Shown here piece after piece: positions 45,120-56,504 of a stretch of DNA of 64,000 nucleotides. The notes under the pieces are model-generated. The model saw only the letters and a list, made by a program, of their open reading frames with translations. It did no database searches and was not told where the DNA came from. How positions within the stretch are numbered: position 1 is the stretch's first letter; each line of letters starts with the position of its first letter. A program made the translations under genes and the position numbers. This stretch comes from Centropus unirufus (Eukaryota; Chordata; Aves; Cuculiformes; Centropidae): contig VYZI01000205.1 of NCBI GenBank assembly GCA_013397695.1, forward strand, positions 1,128,221-1,192,220, in the 5' to 3' direction.

Positions 45120-45600
45120 CTAGGGAGGGAAAGGCATTTCTATGGTGAAGTTTAATTCATTTACTTCTCCTGCGCTCGTGACTCTCAGTGGCTCTAAAGT
45201 AAAGGGGAAAATTAAGCGATGCACTGAGACGCCGTTACCGTCTCCAGCTCTGAGCAGAGGGGACACAGCCTGGGCTGCATCCCACCCCAGCCCACAGAGC
45301 AAAAGGCAGTGGTTCGTGCTGTTCCCTGCGCTAAATTTGGACAGTAAGTACTGCCACCTTGTCACAGGGGTACAGAGAGCGTTTGCAACGCCCCATTTAA
45401 CTGCTCTGTACTCCTATCCACGGGCTTCATCAGCATATTTCAGCGGCGCTTTGATGGATGAAGATAGATGGGAGAACATCATCCTTGGTGAAATCACTGT
45501 TTTATCAAGGTTAAACCACCCTCACGCTGCACCACCTCCCTTTGTTGCTTCCTTTCCAATCACAAAATTAGCGGCAGATGCAATGTGCATTTGCATGGAC
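45120..45600. promoter_or_regulatory. Two candidate conserved elements
   Basis: The first (about 45,130-45,235) has GAAGTTTAATTCATTTAC and GGGGAAAATTAAGCGATGC. The second (about 45,420-45,600) has CATCAGCATATTTCAGCGGCG, GATGGATGAAGATAGATGG, GAAATCACTGTTTTATCAAGG, CACAAAATTAGCGGC and an exact octamer ATTTGCAT (45,589-45,596). The middle is less distinctive. Confidence 0.4.
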
Positions 45601-48261
45601 CCTGTTCCTCCCTCCCTGGCTCAGCCCTCGCTTCTGTAGGGTGCGGTGGGAGGGGAAGCACGGGGAGATTTCTCCCATCTCTGTGCCGAAGCCCCTCCAA
45701 CTCTACGTAGGCTCTGGTGATCCAATGAAAACCAAAATTCACATGGCTTTCATGAAGTTGCCTCTGCAGCTTGAAGGACCAGTGCAAGCACAGCCCCATC
45801 ATCCATTCCTCAGGATTCTCCAATAGCTCCTTTTCAAGCCAAAGGACCGCCAGTCCTTCCCCTTTCACCTTGGCACGCATCCAGTGGCACGTTTCCCTGG
45901 GTTGAGAGCTAAGGTCACAGTGAGCAGAGGATGAGGAAGGAAAGCAGGAGGCAGGTAGGCTTTTGGTGGAGCCAGATGGCCTCATGGTGAAGGCACCAAG
46001 GGGAATGGGATGCAGAAGGGCAGCAGCACAATGAGTGACCTTTCTCCATTGTGAGCCTGGCCGGATGCAGGCAGGAAAGCCTGGGCAATTTGAGGAAAAG
46101 GGCACCAGAGCCAAGGAGGGAGGGGAAAGGCTTTTATCTCTGGGTCAGAAGTTCAACCCCAGCCCAGGTCAGCAGTGACAGAAAGCTGTCACCTCCTGAC
46201 ACCTCTCCAGTTGCCAGCTGGGCAGGCTGATGGATTTCTCCACAGCTCCCATCACTCCCCACCTGGAGATACCTGCTCCCTGCACACCCCAACCGCACTC
46301 AGGAGTCCTGTCAAAGTCTTTCCATGGAGATCTTCTGCTGAGGAAGATCTGTCCCCTGTCCCATTTTACAGAAAAGGAGAAATACACAGCCTTGGGCACT
46401 GTCCCTGAGGGATCACCTTCAATCACCCCATTTTTCCAAGATCAGACATCATATGCTTGCTGCGGAAAAAACCTCACGTGCGGTAAACAAAACCCCAACA
46501 GGTCTTAGGCAAAAATCATCAGACAATGAGCCCTCGTGATTGGGAGAATCCATCCTGCTGGAAACCTGATATCACAGACTCCCAAGTCACTTTGACCAAG
46601 ATCTAGGAGACCTTTCGAGTTGAGTCACCCTGCCTGGAGGCAAAGTCCCAGTAGAGGAGAGCACCTGTCAGCCCCATGGCTTTGAGCCAGGCATTTGCTG
46701 GAAGAACATGATCCCGGTGGCTTGGAAATATACAAGGACGGACAACCAAGGTGGGCAGGCAGCGCACACTTTTAAAGAGTCCAGGGAACCCCACTCTGTA
46801 GCCCCAGGTTCCTAAATGCCTTTTATAACATCTGCACCCCCTTTATAGCACTGTTTCTCTCCGCAGGGTGCTGTTAAATTACAAGAAAATCTCCAGCCCA
46901 GGGCCAGCCTCTGCGTTGTGTGGTCCCCATTAAACACAGGTGGGTCAGGCTGCTGCCTGTGGGGAGACCTGCTCCCGCCGTGGTTTTGCATCCCATTATG
47001 GAAAAGCCTTGGCAACTGGGCTTTCCACCTAGCTCACCATACGAGCCTGCACATCACGCAGGATCCCAGTGCTCCTTTCAACCAAGGCTCAACAGCGTCT
47101 GGCACCAAAAAAAGGGTAGGATGGCTTGCAAGACCATTGGCTTTACAGCTAGGGAAACTGAGGCACAGGCAATCCCGGGGGCAGTTCAGGCTAACGAAAT
47201 GCAGCACTGACCAGCCCGATTGCTGCATAGTCACCCTCTTCCCTCTCCCTTCCACCCTGGCTCCTCCTGCACCTCCCCTGGAGCAGCTCCACACACAACG
47301 GGCACAGAGGGTCCATGGGGTGGCCAGCCCCCCCCCCCCTCCTCCAGCAGGATCTCTCCTTTGCTCTTTCCCCGGCAGGGAAAAGCATCCCTGATATGCA
47401 GCTCAGCAGCCAACTGACCCTGGCAGGCAGTGACCCAGGAGAATGTCCCTTCTTCAGTCCTGCTGCCTGCAAAGTCCCCCCGACTGCCGGGGGAGCTGAC
47501 ACCCTTGGGATACAAGCACACACACAGACACCCACAAAATTCCCACCAGAGGTGGCTGGCTTAGCACTCCAGCTCTTTCCCAGCACCCTCCTTCCCACGC
47601 CAGCAGCTCCCAGCCATCGGCAGGAGCAGGACAAGCCTCACCCTGGCTCCCCCAACACTGCCGGCTCCTGCCACCCCCTTCCTGGGGGAGATACCACCAC
47701 AACCAGCCTGGTGGAGAAGGAGCTGAGGATGAGATGCTCGCAGGGCAATTTCCTCCACGCTCAGCGCACAGCAGTTGGCTCGCACTCCAAAGCACCGCGG
47801 TTTATTGCCCTTATAAAAACATTTATATAGAAGCTGCCTGTTCCTATGCATATAAGGCCAATGCCTTCAGACTTGGGCAGGCCCCAACACCATATTCAGG
47901 CGCAGGGAATAACCCAGCTTCCCAGTGAGCCAAGCACATCCAAAGCTGGACAGAAACCAGCCAGCATCTCAGAAAACCTCTCCAAGAGCTATATATGGAT
48001 TTTGGAGCCCAGTCCCCGTTCTCTCTGGGAGAAGAGGCCAGGAGGGCTGTGCTGACCAACACTGGAGCACATGGCTGTGGAAAAGCATTACCAGGAACTG
48101 AAGAAAAGGTGTACAGCAGGAGAAAGAAAAGCAAAGGTGGAGGCCTCCTCCACTGCACCCCATCTCCAGCACAGTGAGGGGGATGAGAGCATGGATTAAA
48201 CCGATATGGCTTACACTCGGTCCTCAAACAAAACAACAGCAAGGCTTTCTGCAGTATAAAT
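45601..48261. other. Unassigned DNA with two MIR/L3-like scraps
   Basis: Single-copy sequence. Fragments at about 46,358-46,395 (CCATTTTACAGAAAAGGAGAAATACACAGCC) and 47,140-47,170 (GCTTTACAGCTAGGGAAACTGAGGCACAGG) match the 'TTTTACAGATGGGGAAACTGAGGCACAG' core of ancient SINEs. A run of about 13 C lies near 47,328. No gene is recognised. Confidence 0.45.
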
Positions 48262-48518
48262 ATGTCATTAAAAAGCACAGCCCTTGGTAACAGCACTGCA
48301 GCAGCAGATGTTCTCAACAGCCCAGATCTGGCTGAATGTGAGACATCCTGGCTGCAAAACGCTCAGCACCTGAATCTTTCAGTTTTGCAAGGATCCCAAT
48401 CCATGCTCAGTAGACTGGACCAGTTCCTTTTCACCCACTTCCCATTGGTTCCCTCCGAATGTCCATGGGTGCCCCACCATGGGGAACAGAAACATCTGTT
48501 CTCCATTGCCGCTTCAAG
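48262..48518. other. Unassigned non-coding DNA
   Basis: Start of a 224-codon + strand frame that runs into the 80-bp duplication. No domain is visible and it is not accepted as a gene. Confidence 0.35.
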
Positions 48519-48678
48519 TACTACCACCAAGGAGGTGTCTCATTCCTCACTTTACCCAGGACATCCTGAACAAAGCGCTTGCTTCCAGGGACATCCTGTA
48601 CTACCACCAAGGAGGTGCCTCATTCCTCACTTTACCCAGGACATCCTGAACAAAGCGCTTGCTTCCAGGGACATCCTG
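48519..48678. repeat. Recent 80-bp tandem duplication
   Basis: Copies at 48,519-48,598 and 48,599-48,678 differ at one base only (T at 48,538 against C at 48,618). Each begins TACTACCACCAAGGAGGTG and ends CTTCCAGGGACATCCTG. A period of 80 is not a multiple of three, so any frame passing through is shifted between copies. It is the youngest duplication in the window. Confidence 0.97.
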
Positions 48679-48939
48679 GCCCACCGCACAGCCACCCCTA
48701 TGGCAAACTTGCCCCTTTCTTCCCATCAGCCACCAGTTTGTTCCAGACTGGTGCAGCTTTCAATAACAGCTCAAGGATCACGCTCACCCAAGCTTCTCCA
48801 GCAGCCCCAACCCGGGCTGTCCTCTGCCCCAAGGCAGCTGGGCTTCTGCCAAATGCAAGGATGCCCTGCAAAGCTCTGCTGTCTCACAGGCATATCCACT
48901 TCCAAGACACAGGGGCATTTGGACTTCAGCTCCTAGAGA
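48679..48939. other. Unassigned non-coding DNA
   Basis: Covered by a 324-codon + strand frame (48,579-49,553), the longest in the window. It shows no domain and runs on into AT-rich non-coding sequence and a SINE relic. I do not call it a gene. Confidence 0.35.
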
Positions 48940-49080
48940 CAATAAAGAGAAATAAATCTGGCTGCTTTAGCCCCAGCACTGGATGGGGAATGATTTTCCC
49001 TCATGCTAATGGAGGTGCTTTTCCTTACATATATATCAGCCAAGATGATGTCCAGGCAGAACATTCAATTAGCCAGCCTC
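48940..49080. promoter_or_regulatory. Candidate conserved non-coding element
   Basis: GACAATAAAGAGAAATAAATC, GGGGAATGATTTTCCCTC, GCTAATGGAGG, CTTACATATATATCAGCC and CATTCAATTAGCC. The AT-rich island leads directly into an ancient SINE relic. Confidence 0.35.
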
Positions 49081-49175
49081 TATTAATTACAGCACTTCTA
49101 CAGCTTTTCCCATCTTCCAAGTGCTTTAAAAACAGCATTAATTCCTGTGCATGTTACCTCCTTTCCAAAAACCTC
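49081..49175 (+). mobile_element. Ancient MIR/L3-like SINE relic
   Basis: CAGCACTTCTACAGCTTTTC, CCATCTTCCAAGTGCTTTAAAAAC and AGCATTAATTCC follow the same consensus order as the relic at 38,222 (GCGCCTTTCATCTTCAAAGTGCTTTACAAACATTAATT). Its position against a candidate enhancer raises the possibility of exaptation. Confidence 0.55.
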
Positions 49176-51256
49176 CCTGAAGAGCTGGCAAAGTCTCCCA
49201 GCCTGGAGCAGCCTCAGAGTGCGTGGTCCCCACCCAGCCTCGTGGTCCCCTGCGTGCATCCAAGCTCCCACCACGCCTTTGCTCAAGAAAGACCATTGTT
49301 TGGAGCCAGAGCCCGGCTAATTTATGATTCAGCAGAAGGGCCAGGACTCCCTGGAGAGGTCTGTCCCAGGCTGGTCTCCCACGGGCTGGGACTTCGTGCT
49401 GTCCTCCCACCCCTGAGGGCTGCTGGCACTCCAGCTTCAGCATCTCTTCCCGGCTGGAGAATTTCTCCCACTATTAAAATTAACGAGGTGGGTTTGCAGA
49501 AACGAGCTCGCTACAGGGCCCCTCCTGATCCTCGAGTTCAGGGTTGTTTTTAAATTAAGTTGCAGTCCTGTAAGTGCAAAGTTATACCAAGCGTCATTTA
49601 CTTTACTGCTGAGCAATGAGGAGCAGGGAGGGAAGCAGGGAGGGAGCCCTCCCTGAATGCTGTAAAGCACCCAGCGCGCAGCCGCTGCCTGCAGATCTCT
49701 GCTCCCATCCGGCAGGGCTCCCCATGCCAAGAGCTACAACCTGGAAAATGGCACTTGTGCTAAAGTGCCCGCATTAATCAAATCTTCGTTCACGCCAGCA
49801 GAGAGGGAAAGGCAGAGATCCCACCAGCTCCCCCAGCCCAGCCTTCAGTCCACCTGGGCTGGGAAGAAGTGTGCTCCAGTACTACACCAGCTTGGTGTAT
49901 TTTGATGAGCTCTTCCTGTCCTTGTAATCTTGGATCACCGAAATGGATGGGGGTTCTCTCCTCCACATTCCCATTCTTGCACTTGGTGTTCAAGAGGCCA
50001 CAACAGCAAAAAGGGCAGGAACAGCCTTCACGTCGCAGCTTTCATAGAACTAAGAGTTTCCAGTAAGAAAGGATAAATTTCCAAAGAAAGTTTAGCAACA
50101 CAGGTCAAAAGGACCTAGGGCAAAAGAGAGCCATGGGATTCCCAGCAACATCACCAAGCTGTGCTTTGTCACTGACTGCAGCTTTCTATCTGGATCCCAT
50201 CCCTGGGACGACCAATCCATCACCTGCTGCGTGCCACGCAGACAAGCTCAGTAAGAGCAATGGGGACATCACGTGCCAGACCCCCAGGGGCAAGGAACCC
50301 ATGAAAGCCATTGATAGACTAAGGGTTACCCCTAATGCCACAGGGAAACCTCAGCCTCTTTCCACACCTGCCAGGGACAGGGTGGAGGCCAACTGGCTGC
50401 TCGAAGCCCATGCCTGCAGGCTGGAATGGGTGAGCAGACATGTACAGACCAAGCCCTTTTCCAGCAGCGCAGCAAGAGCATCCTTGTTGGATATTCCTCC
50501 AACCTGATCTTGGACACCCATCACAAAGGTCGGCCAACCACATCCCCTGATGGACTCACACGCACAACCTGAGAAGGGGTTCCTTAAATGTTGTGTTTGT
50601 TGCTACTTCTCACCTGGATTTGGGTCTTACACTTAGTCCATCCGACTGTGAAGCAAGACTACATTTGCTGTCCTCTTTGGACAAAAGAGAGCAAGAAGCA
50701 CTTGGATTTCAGTCTGCTCAAGAGCCTAACTCCCATACACCCCCATTCAGGAGATTGTAAGGCAAAGTCTTGTCCAAGCTCACGGAGCACTGGAAAAAAG
50801 TCAGATATCAATCAGCCAAACCCCACACAAGTGCTCTGCCAGGTACATCTGTGAAAACGGCACTGAACACCAAGTGCAAGAATGGGAACGTGGAGGATGG
50901 ACTGCCCTTCCTCCCATTTTAATGACCCAGGGTTACAAGGACAGGAAGAGCTCGTCAAACTACACTAAGCATCATGACCTTCACCTGTCTTCTGCTCATC
51001 AGAGGAAAGAAACACAACATCCTCCAGTTTCTTCCACTCTTCTGCCTTCTGCTCCCTGCAGACACTCTGGGTGACCAGGAAAAAAAAGGGAAGTCAGCTG
51101 GAGTGCAGCCCCCACCACGATCTTAAGCCAGCTCTTAGTTCAGACTTATCCATCCTCTGCTGCAAAGGTATGGCAGGAAATAGTACCCTGGTCCTGAGAA
51201 ATGAACCATGAATCTTAGCAAAACCCTGCCATGCTGCCCATGCCAGAATTATAAAC
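49176..51256. other. Unassigned DNA with an AT-rich patch and a SINE scrap
   Basis: About 49,465-49,615 is AT-rich (CTATTAAAATTAACGAGG, GTTTTTAAATTAAGTTGC) and might be a weak conserved element. About 50,755-50,855 (AAGTCTTGTCCAAGCTCACGG, ACAAGTGCTCTGCC) resembles the 'CTTGCCCAAGGTCACACAGC' part of MIR/L3-type SINEs. The rest is single-copy and unrecognised. Confidence 0.4.
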
Positions 51257-51900
51257 TCATAGAATGCTTTGGGTTGGAAAGGACCTTGAAGTCCATCCAG
51301 TTCCAACCCCCCTGCCATGGGCAGGGACACCTCCCACTGGATCAGGCTGCTCAAAGCCACATCCAACCTGGCCTTGAGCACCTCCAGCGATGGGGCAGCC
51401 AGAACATCCCTGGGCAACCCGTGCCAGGGACTCACCATCCTCCTTGTTAAGAATTTCTTCCTAATGGCTAATCAAACCCACCCCTTTCCAATTTAAAGCC
51501 ACACCCCCTCATCCCATTACTCCATGCTCTGGTAGAAAGTCCCTCACCAGCTTTCCTGTAGCCCCCTACTGGAAGGATAAGGTTTCCAAGTGCCTTCTCT
51601 TCTCCAGCCCGAACAGCCCCAACTCTCTCAGCCTGTCCTCATAGCAGAGGCGCTCCAGCCCTCAGATGATCTTTGTGCCCTCCTCTGGACCTGTTCCAAC
51701 AGTTCCATATCCTCCTTATGTTGGAGATTCCAGAACTGGACAGAGGACTCCAGGTGGGGTCTCACAGGAGAGGAGCCAAGGGGCAGAAACCGCTCCCTCG
51801 CCCTGCTGGCCACGCTTCATTTGATGCAGCTCAGGACATGGTTGGCCTTCTGGGCCGTGAGTGTGCACTGGTGGCTCCCATCAAGCTTCCCATCAATCAG
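51257..51900 (-). mobile_element. CR1 LINE fragment with ORF2 end (-)
   Basis: It begins TCATAGAATGCTTTGGGTTGG and spans the whole 3' untranslated region. It then continues into ORF2: the - strand reads SSPVRPHLESSVQFWNLQHK and EDMELLEQVQRRAQR. Beyond that lie GGCCACGCTTCATTTGATGC and GTTGGCCTTCTGGGCC, phrases usual in longer avian CR1 copies. It is inactive and 5'-truncated. Confidence 0.96.
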
Positions 51901-52259
51901 ACCTCATGGCTTCAGCATCCCCACACAATAATGGGAAGACACACTAGAGTTATGTTGGGACCTCATCCTCCCAACGTGAACAGCTGGGGTTTCAGCTCTG
52001 CTCCCCTCCGCCTTGTCACAGGGCGCAGGGTAGGACAAGGCAGGACAAGGTCTCCTCCAGGCTTTGGTTACAAAGCAGCCTGGTGTTGAACCAGTAACAA
52101 CAGCAGCAGGCGGTCCTCGACAGCCCATCCCTTACCCATTACCTCCCAGCTCCACAGCAAGGCCGGGATTCCCCGAGCAAGGCACGCCACAACACCTTTG
52201 CTCAGCACTTGGAGGCGAGAGGAGGGAGAAGGGGAGTCAATCTAAAGCCGCTTCCCAAC
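51901..52259. other. Unassigned non-coding DNA
   Basis: GC-rich spacer between a CR1 and the large AT-rich block. Nothing is recognised. Confidence 0.35.
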
Positions 52260-52960
52260 CAGCCTTAATAAGTTAATGCAGAGGTCTGCCCAAAGAGCCT
52301 GGCTATAGGAGACACTGGTCTCCACTGAATCAAGGTCTGTTATGTTGTAATATAATAGATGTAAATTAAAACAGAAAATCTATCATGCCTCTAATGTAGC
52401 CTGATAGCTGAGCGTGTGGATCCGTACAAGCAGAAGCACAGGGAGGAAGGGTGATATATGGCGAAGCTGGATGGAGGGTGAAAAGCGTGGCGAGACGAGC
52501 CGGAGAATGGCGCAGGCCGCTCTACGCTCCTCAGACCCAAGGGCAAGAGAGGAATAAATGTTGATTAGTGTTGATTTTGTCCGACGAACGTTTGTCGAGT
52601 GACAGTTGGACTAAGCTGCTCTGAAAGAGAAGCATTAATCTTGGTCTGGTTTAAGTAGAGTATATTAATTTGTGTCATTTTTACTAAGTCGTACTGAGAA
52701 AGGCTTCTTACTGCTTTGCATCTGACTGCTTTGCTGGTTTAGCCTACTTTATTTCTTTTTTTCCCTCGCTTTTTTTCCCTCCTTCCCCCTTTCAAACAGA
52801 TACGGCGGCGGCAGCAACGTATTCAAATAGCTCAGCAGGAGAGCGGGGGACCAAACGCTTCGCTCCTGGATTAAGAAAATAAACTCCCAGGGTGTTGGCA
52901 TAGCAACAGCATTTCAGATGAACTGCTATATATTCCATGATTAATAAATTAACATTTTTT
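52260..52960. promoter_or_regulatory. Largest candidate conserved non-coding block
   Basis: About 700 bases of AT-rich sequence with preserved CpGs. It includes GTTATGTTGTAATATAATAG, GTAAATTAAAACAG, GATAGCTGAGCGTGTGG, AATGTTGATTAGTGTTGATT, the near-perfect 16-bp palindrome CGACGAACGTTTGTCG (52,582-52,597), GCATTAATCTTGG, GTATATTAATTTGTGTC and CCATGATTAATAAATTAAC. A long T/C tract and a splice-acceptor-like AG lie at 52,750-52,799. No transposon matches it. It is either a major enhancer or intron sequence around an alternative exon. Confidence 0.45.
52800..52874 (+). other. Possible terminal exon behind a strong splice acceptor
   Basis: A pyrimidine tract of about 45 bases ends in TTTCAAACAG, an excellent 3' splice-site match. 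From 52,800 one phase-0 frame gives 24 codons, beginning IRRRQQRIQIAQQ and ending NASLLD, then TAA at 52,872. A second phase is also open (TAAAATYSNSS onward), which weakens the case. I cannot assign it to a gene. It might be an alternative last exon or a poison exon inside a conserved block, or chance. Confidence 0.15.
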
Positions 52961-55900
52961 TTTCATATGGTTGTTCCTCCTTTTCTTTCCCTCCTTCCGA
53001 TGGCAGGAAGGAGAGCAGGAGGGGGGGTGAGCAGCACGGAGGGGAGGCCAGTGTCCCCTGAGCTGGAGATGGGGCTTTGCCCAAGCAGGGTGGCAGGGTC
53101 TCCTTCCCTCCTTGTGAACACAAAGCTTTCTGCGCCCTACAGATGCCTGGGAACACGACCTGGATGTGACTCCCCATGTGCTGGGGTCAAGACAAAATAG
53201 GCCTTGGGTGGACGGGGATGGAGATGTAGCACGGCCAAGGCAGCAGGGGTTGGATGCAGGCAGGGCTGGAGGTGCTGCCAAGGCTGGGATGAGACTGGTT
53301 TCATCTCCCCTTTCAGGGCTGAACAGCCCTGCCTGGCCAAGGAGGGTATGGTCTTCACCCTGGAGGAACGAAGCACTCCTCCAGCTGCGGTCCTGGCTCC
53401 ACTACGCTCCATTTCTGCTTTTGGCAGCAGGACCAAGGGCTCCATGAGCAGGTCTGTGCCCCTTGCAGGTCTCTTCCTTTTTTTTCAGCCACTTTCTCCT
53501 CTCTGCTTTCTGCCTTCTTTTACTTATTTTTATGGAAAACGGACTGGAGGGAGAAGCCAGAGAAAATACCATGAATTGAGAGCAAACGACTGCAAAGTTC
53601 CCCAGAGCAAACTGCAAGCACAGAGTTAATTTTCCATGGCTGGAGCAGGTAACAAGAGCTCCTGCACGTTTTTCAAGCTTTTCTGAACATAACCAGGCGA
53701 TCTCCTTCTCCTGGAGAGCCATGAACAAGAAACCAGAGCCTCCCCAAGGAGCGCCGGTGAGTGACTGACTCAAATTCAAACACTTTCTTCCTCCTGCCAG
53801 TGCTGGCAAAGTGACCAATACTGAACCGTATCCGCCTTCAGGCCCTTGCTAAGAGCCTAAACATAGGCGGGAGAAACCCAGCAATTCAGGATTCATTATA
53901 TCCCCTCCAAAATAAAAGTGTCCGGGGATCTGCGGAGCCGGGAAAGGTTTGCCAGGACAGAAGGCTCCCACCAGGGTAAAAGCTGGTGGGGTGAGCTGTG
54001 CCTCACTTTCAAGCACTCATCCCAGTCTAATGCGTGCCATGGGATCATGGTGTAGAGAAGGTTCAGGCTTGGCACACACACACACTGCTCTCACCGAATT
54101 CAGGAGGGTTTGAGTTAAAAAAACAAACATGTAAATCTTACTGTGACACCTTTTGCATCTGCAAAGATGCCCTGAACACCCCTGTCACTCACAGCCTCTT
54201 TAGCGCCTTGATGATCCTCCCGCAGCTCCACCACCCAAAGCTGCTTTGCTCCACACATCAACACAATCGGAATATTTCCTCTCTTATCAAAATCTGAATT
54301 TCTCCAAGTTTCATTAAGGCCTGAAATCACTTGCACGAGGCTCGAGTTACACCCGCCCCAAGCCACATGTGCACACATGCACTCCAGGCACACGCTCAGT
54401 AATCTCTGTCAGAGAATGAAGATCATGAAGAACCACCAACATTTTTTAAAGCATTTCAACTGCTCAAAACCCCACATCTGCCCTTCAAACCAGGTAAGGA
54501 ATGAAGCTTCTCAGCAGCTCCTGAGAGCAAGACCTGGGTGATCCAGGGGCATTACCAAAGGTGTTTAAACACAAGCCACATCCAGCAGTTCTGCTCTTGC
54601 TGCCCACACATGGCAGAAAAACAAGACGGGTCCCAGTCGGTATAAATGGGTAAAGCTCCATCACCAGGAGGAATTCCCTGATTTAAGCCCACTGCCTATT
54701 ATCTCCCAGGATCTTTAAAGGTCTTGACAAACTACCTCATCTCCTTCACATTCGCCTGACCATCCAAAGCCCCAGCACAAGCTGTGCCATTGTGCCAGGT
54801 CCCTCTATGTCTCTACCTGTGTCTGTGTGTAAATGTCTCTCCATGCCAACAGAGGTTACAGCAGGGTTTCCACCCATGCCTTGAGGGCACCTTCTGACCT
54901 ATGAAACCTGCCAGCAGCACAAGACTTTGAAAATGGAGCCACTGGGGCAAGGGAAGCAGAGCAGGGCCCTGCAGCACTTACCTCTGCTTCTTATCACTGC
55001 GCTGGGGATGGCAGCGAGCAGCACGGTGCCGTGTCCTCCCCTTAACATTATCTTACACTCTGAAGCACAAAGGACTCCTTAGGAAAGCCTCACCGGTGCA
55101 ATGCTGTTTCTCAATGACTTTTCTTATGGATCCTGGAGGATAAGCAGTGCCAAAGCATTTCCACTGCTGCCTACAGAGAGCTGGGGATAACCTAAGCCTT
55201 TTATTTAAGCAACTGTCAGTTCCTAGCCCAGCACCTGTAGTTTTTTGGGGGAAGAAGGAAGCAAGTAAGTGTTCATGGTGGCATGAGATGCTTAGCGCCA
55301 AACTTCAGAGGTGAATCTGGACATTAAAAAATTCTTCCCCTAGTCCTGCATGAAAATACATCCTGACTTGCAACACGTTTGTTAAACACATCAACAATGG
55401 GTCTACCAGTAACACTGAGTCCCAAATCCAAAACAGGCAGAGCCTGGGATTTATTTACGCACCTGAAGGTGGGAACTTCCCTCATCCTTCCCAAACACCA
55501 CCTTTGAGAGCCCACACGGAGTCCCTGCAGCACCAGCACAACCCAGTCCTTCACTGACACCTTCCATCTAAGCCAAGCAACTTTAGAATAAATCAATCCA
55601 TCCAAACTCCCAGTCCGAGGGTCAGCCCCTTCACTCATGAGCTGAGGGCGAGACCCCGGCAGGCAAAGTGCACACACATCACAATTCATTTTTCCAGGGC
55701 TGAATTCAGGGAGCCAGAGTTGGCGTGGGAAGAGGTGCAGTCCCTGCTTTCCAAGGTGTACAGCCCAGGAGTGACAATGGGGCACTGCTTGGCCACAAAG
55801 GGCCAGGGCCACAACTCTGATGCTTTTCCAACCACCTAAAATGGCACAGAAAAGATCCTGCTGGTCCTCCCTTGCTATGCGAATCGTGTTGTGTCCTTCC

Positions 55901-56504
55901 AGCAGGACCTTACTAAGCAGTGTCATGCTGGTCCTTCAAAGCCTGAGTCTTAAATAGGTCTGCTGGACCAAGTGGTTCTCAGTAGCTTCATCGGGGCAAT
56001 ATCAAGTATAAGAGCCCCCCCATTAAAAACGTAAGTGGTCAGAGAAATTTAAATTAAACAAAAAAGGAGAAAACAAAACAGCCCAACAGCTGGAGTTTGT
56101 CCATGGTGACCTGCATCAGGTTATTCTGCTTCTCCCAATTCCCTGAGTTTAAAATGAGCCCTGCAAACAACCAGCAGGTCAAAACAGAAGAGTATGTTCT
56201 CCCACCGCGTGCTGTAAAATTCCTCCTGCCCCTTACAGCTTTTGCCCTGCAGTGGAATCCCCTACAATGCTATTTCGGCCCTGTTTCTGGTCTCACTTTT
56301 CAATTCATCCTTTGTCCATTCTAAATTTCACCACACAGCTCCTACTGGAGGGACAGCTCTGTGTTACCCATTTGACGGTTCCTCACCGGCTGACACCCAT
56401 CCCCTCACCAGTTCAGCCACAGAGAAGCAGTGTGGCAAGACCTGCTCCTTGAACTTGGCAAGAAGGAGGTTTTTCTTTTGAAACTAAGGTCTTTAACTAA
56501 CCTC
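52961..56504. other. Unassigned single-copy non-coding DNA
   Basis: About 3.5 kb of mixed sequence. It holds a short CA microsatellite (about 54,075-54,087) and a 200-codon - strand frame (55,324-55,926) without a recognisable domain. No gene or repeat family is identified. Confidence 0.45.
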
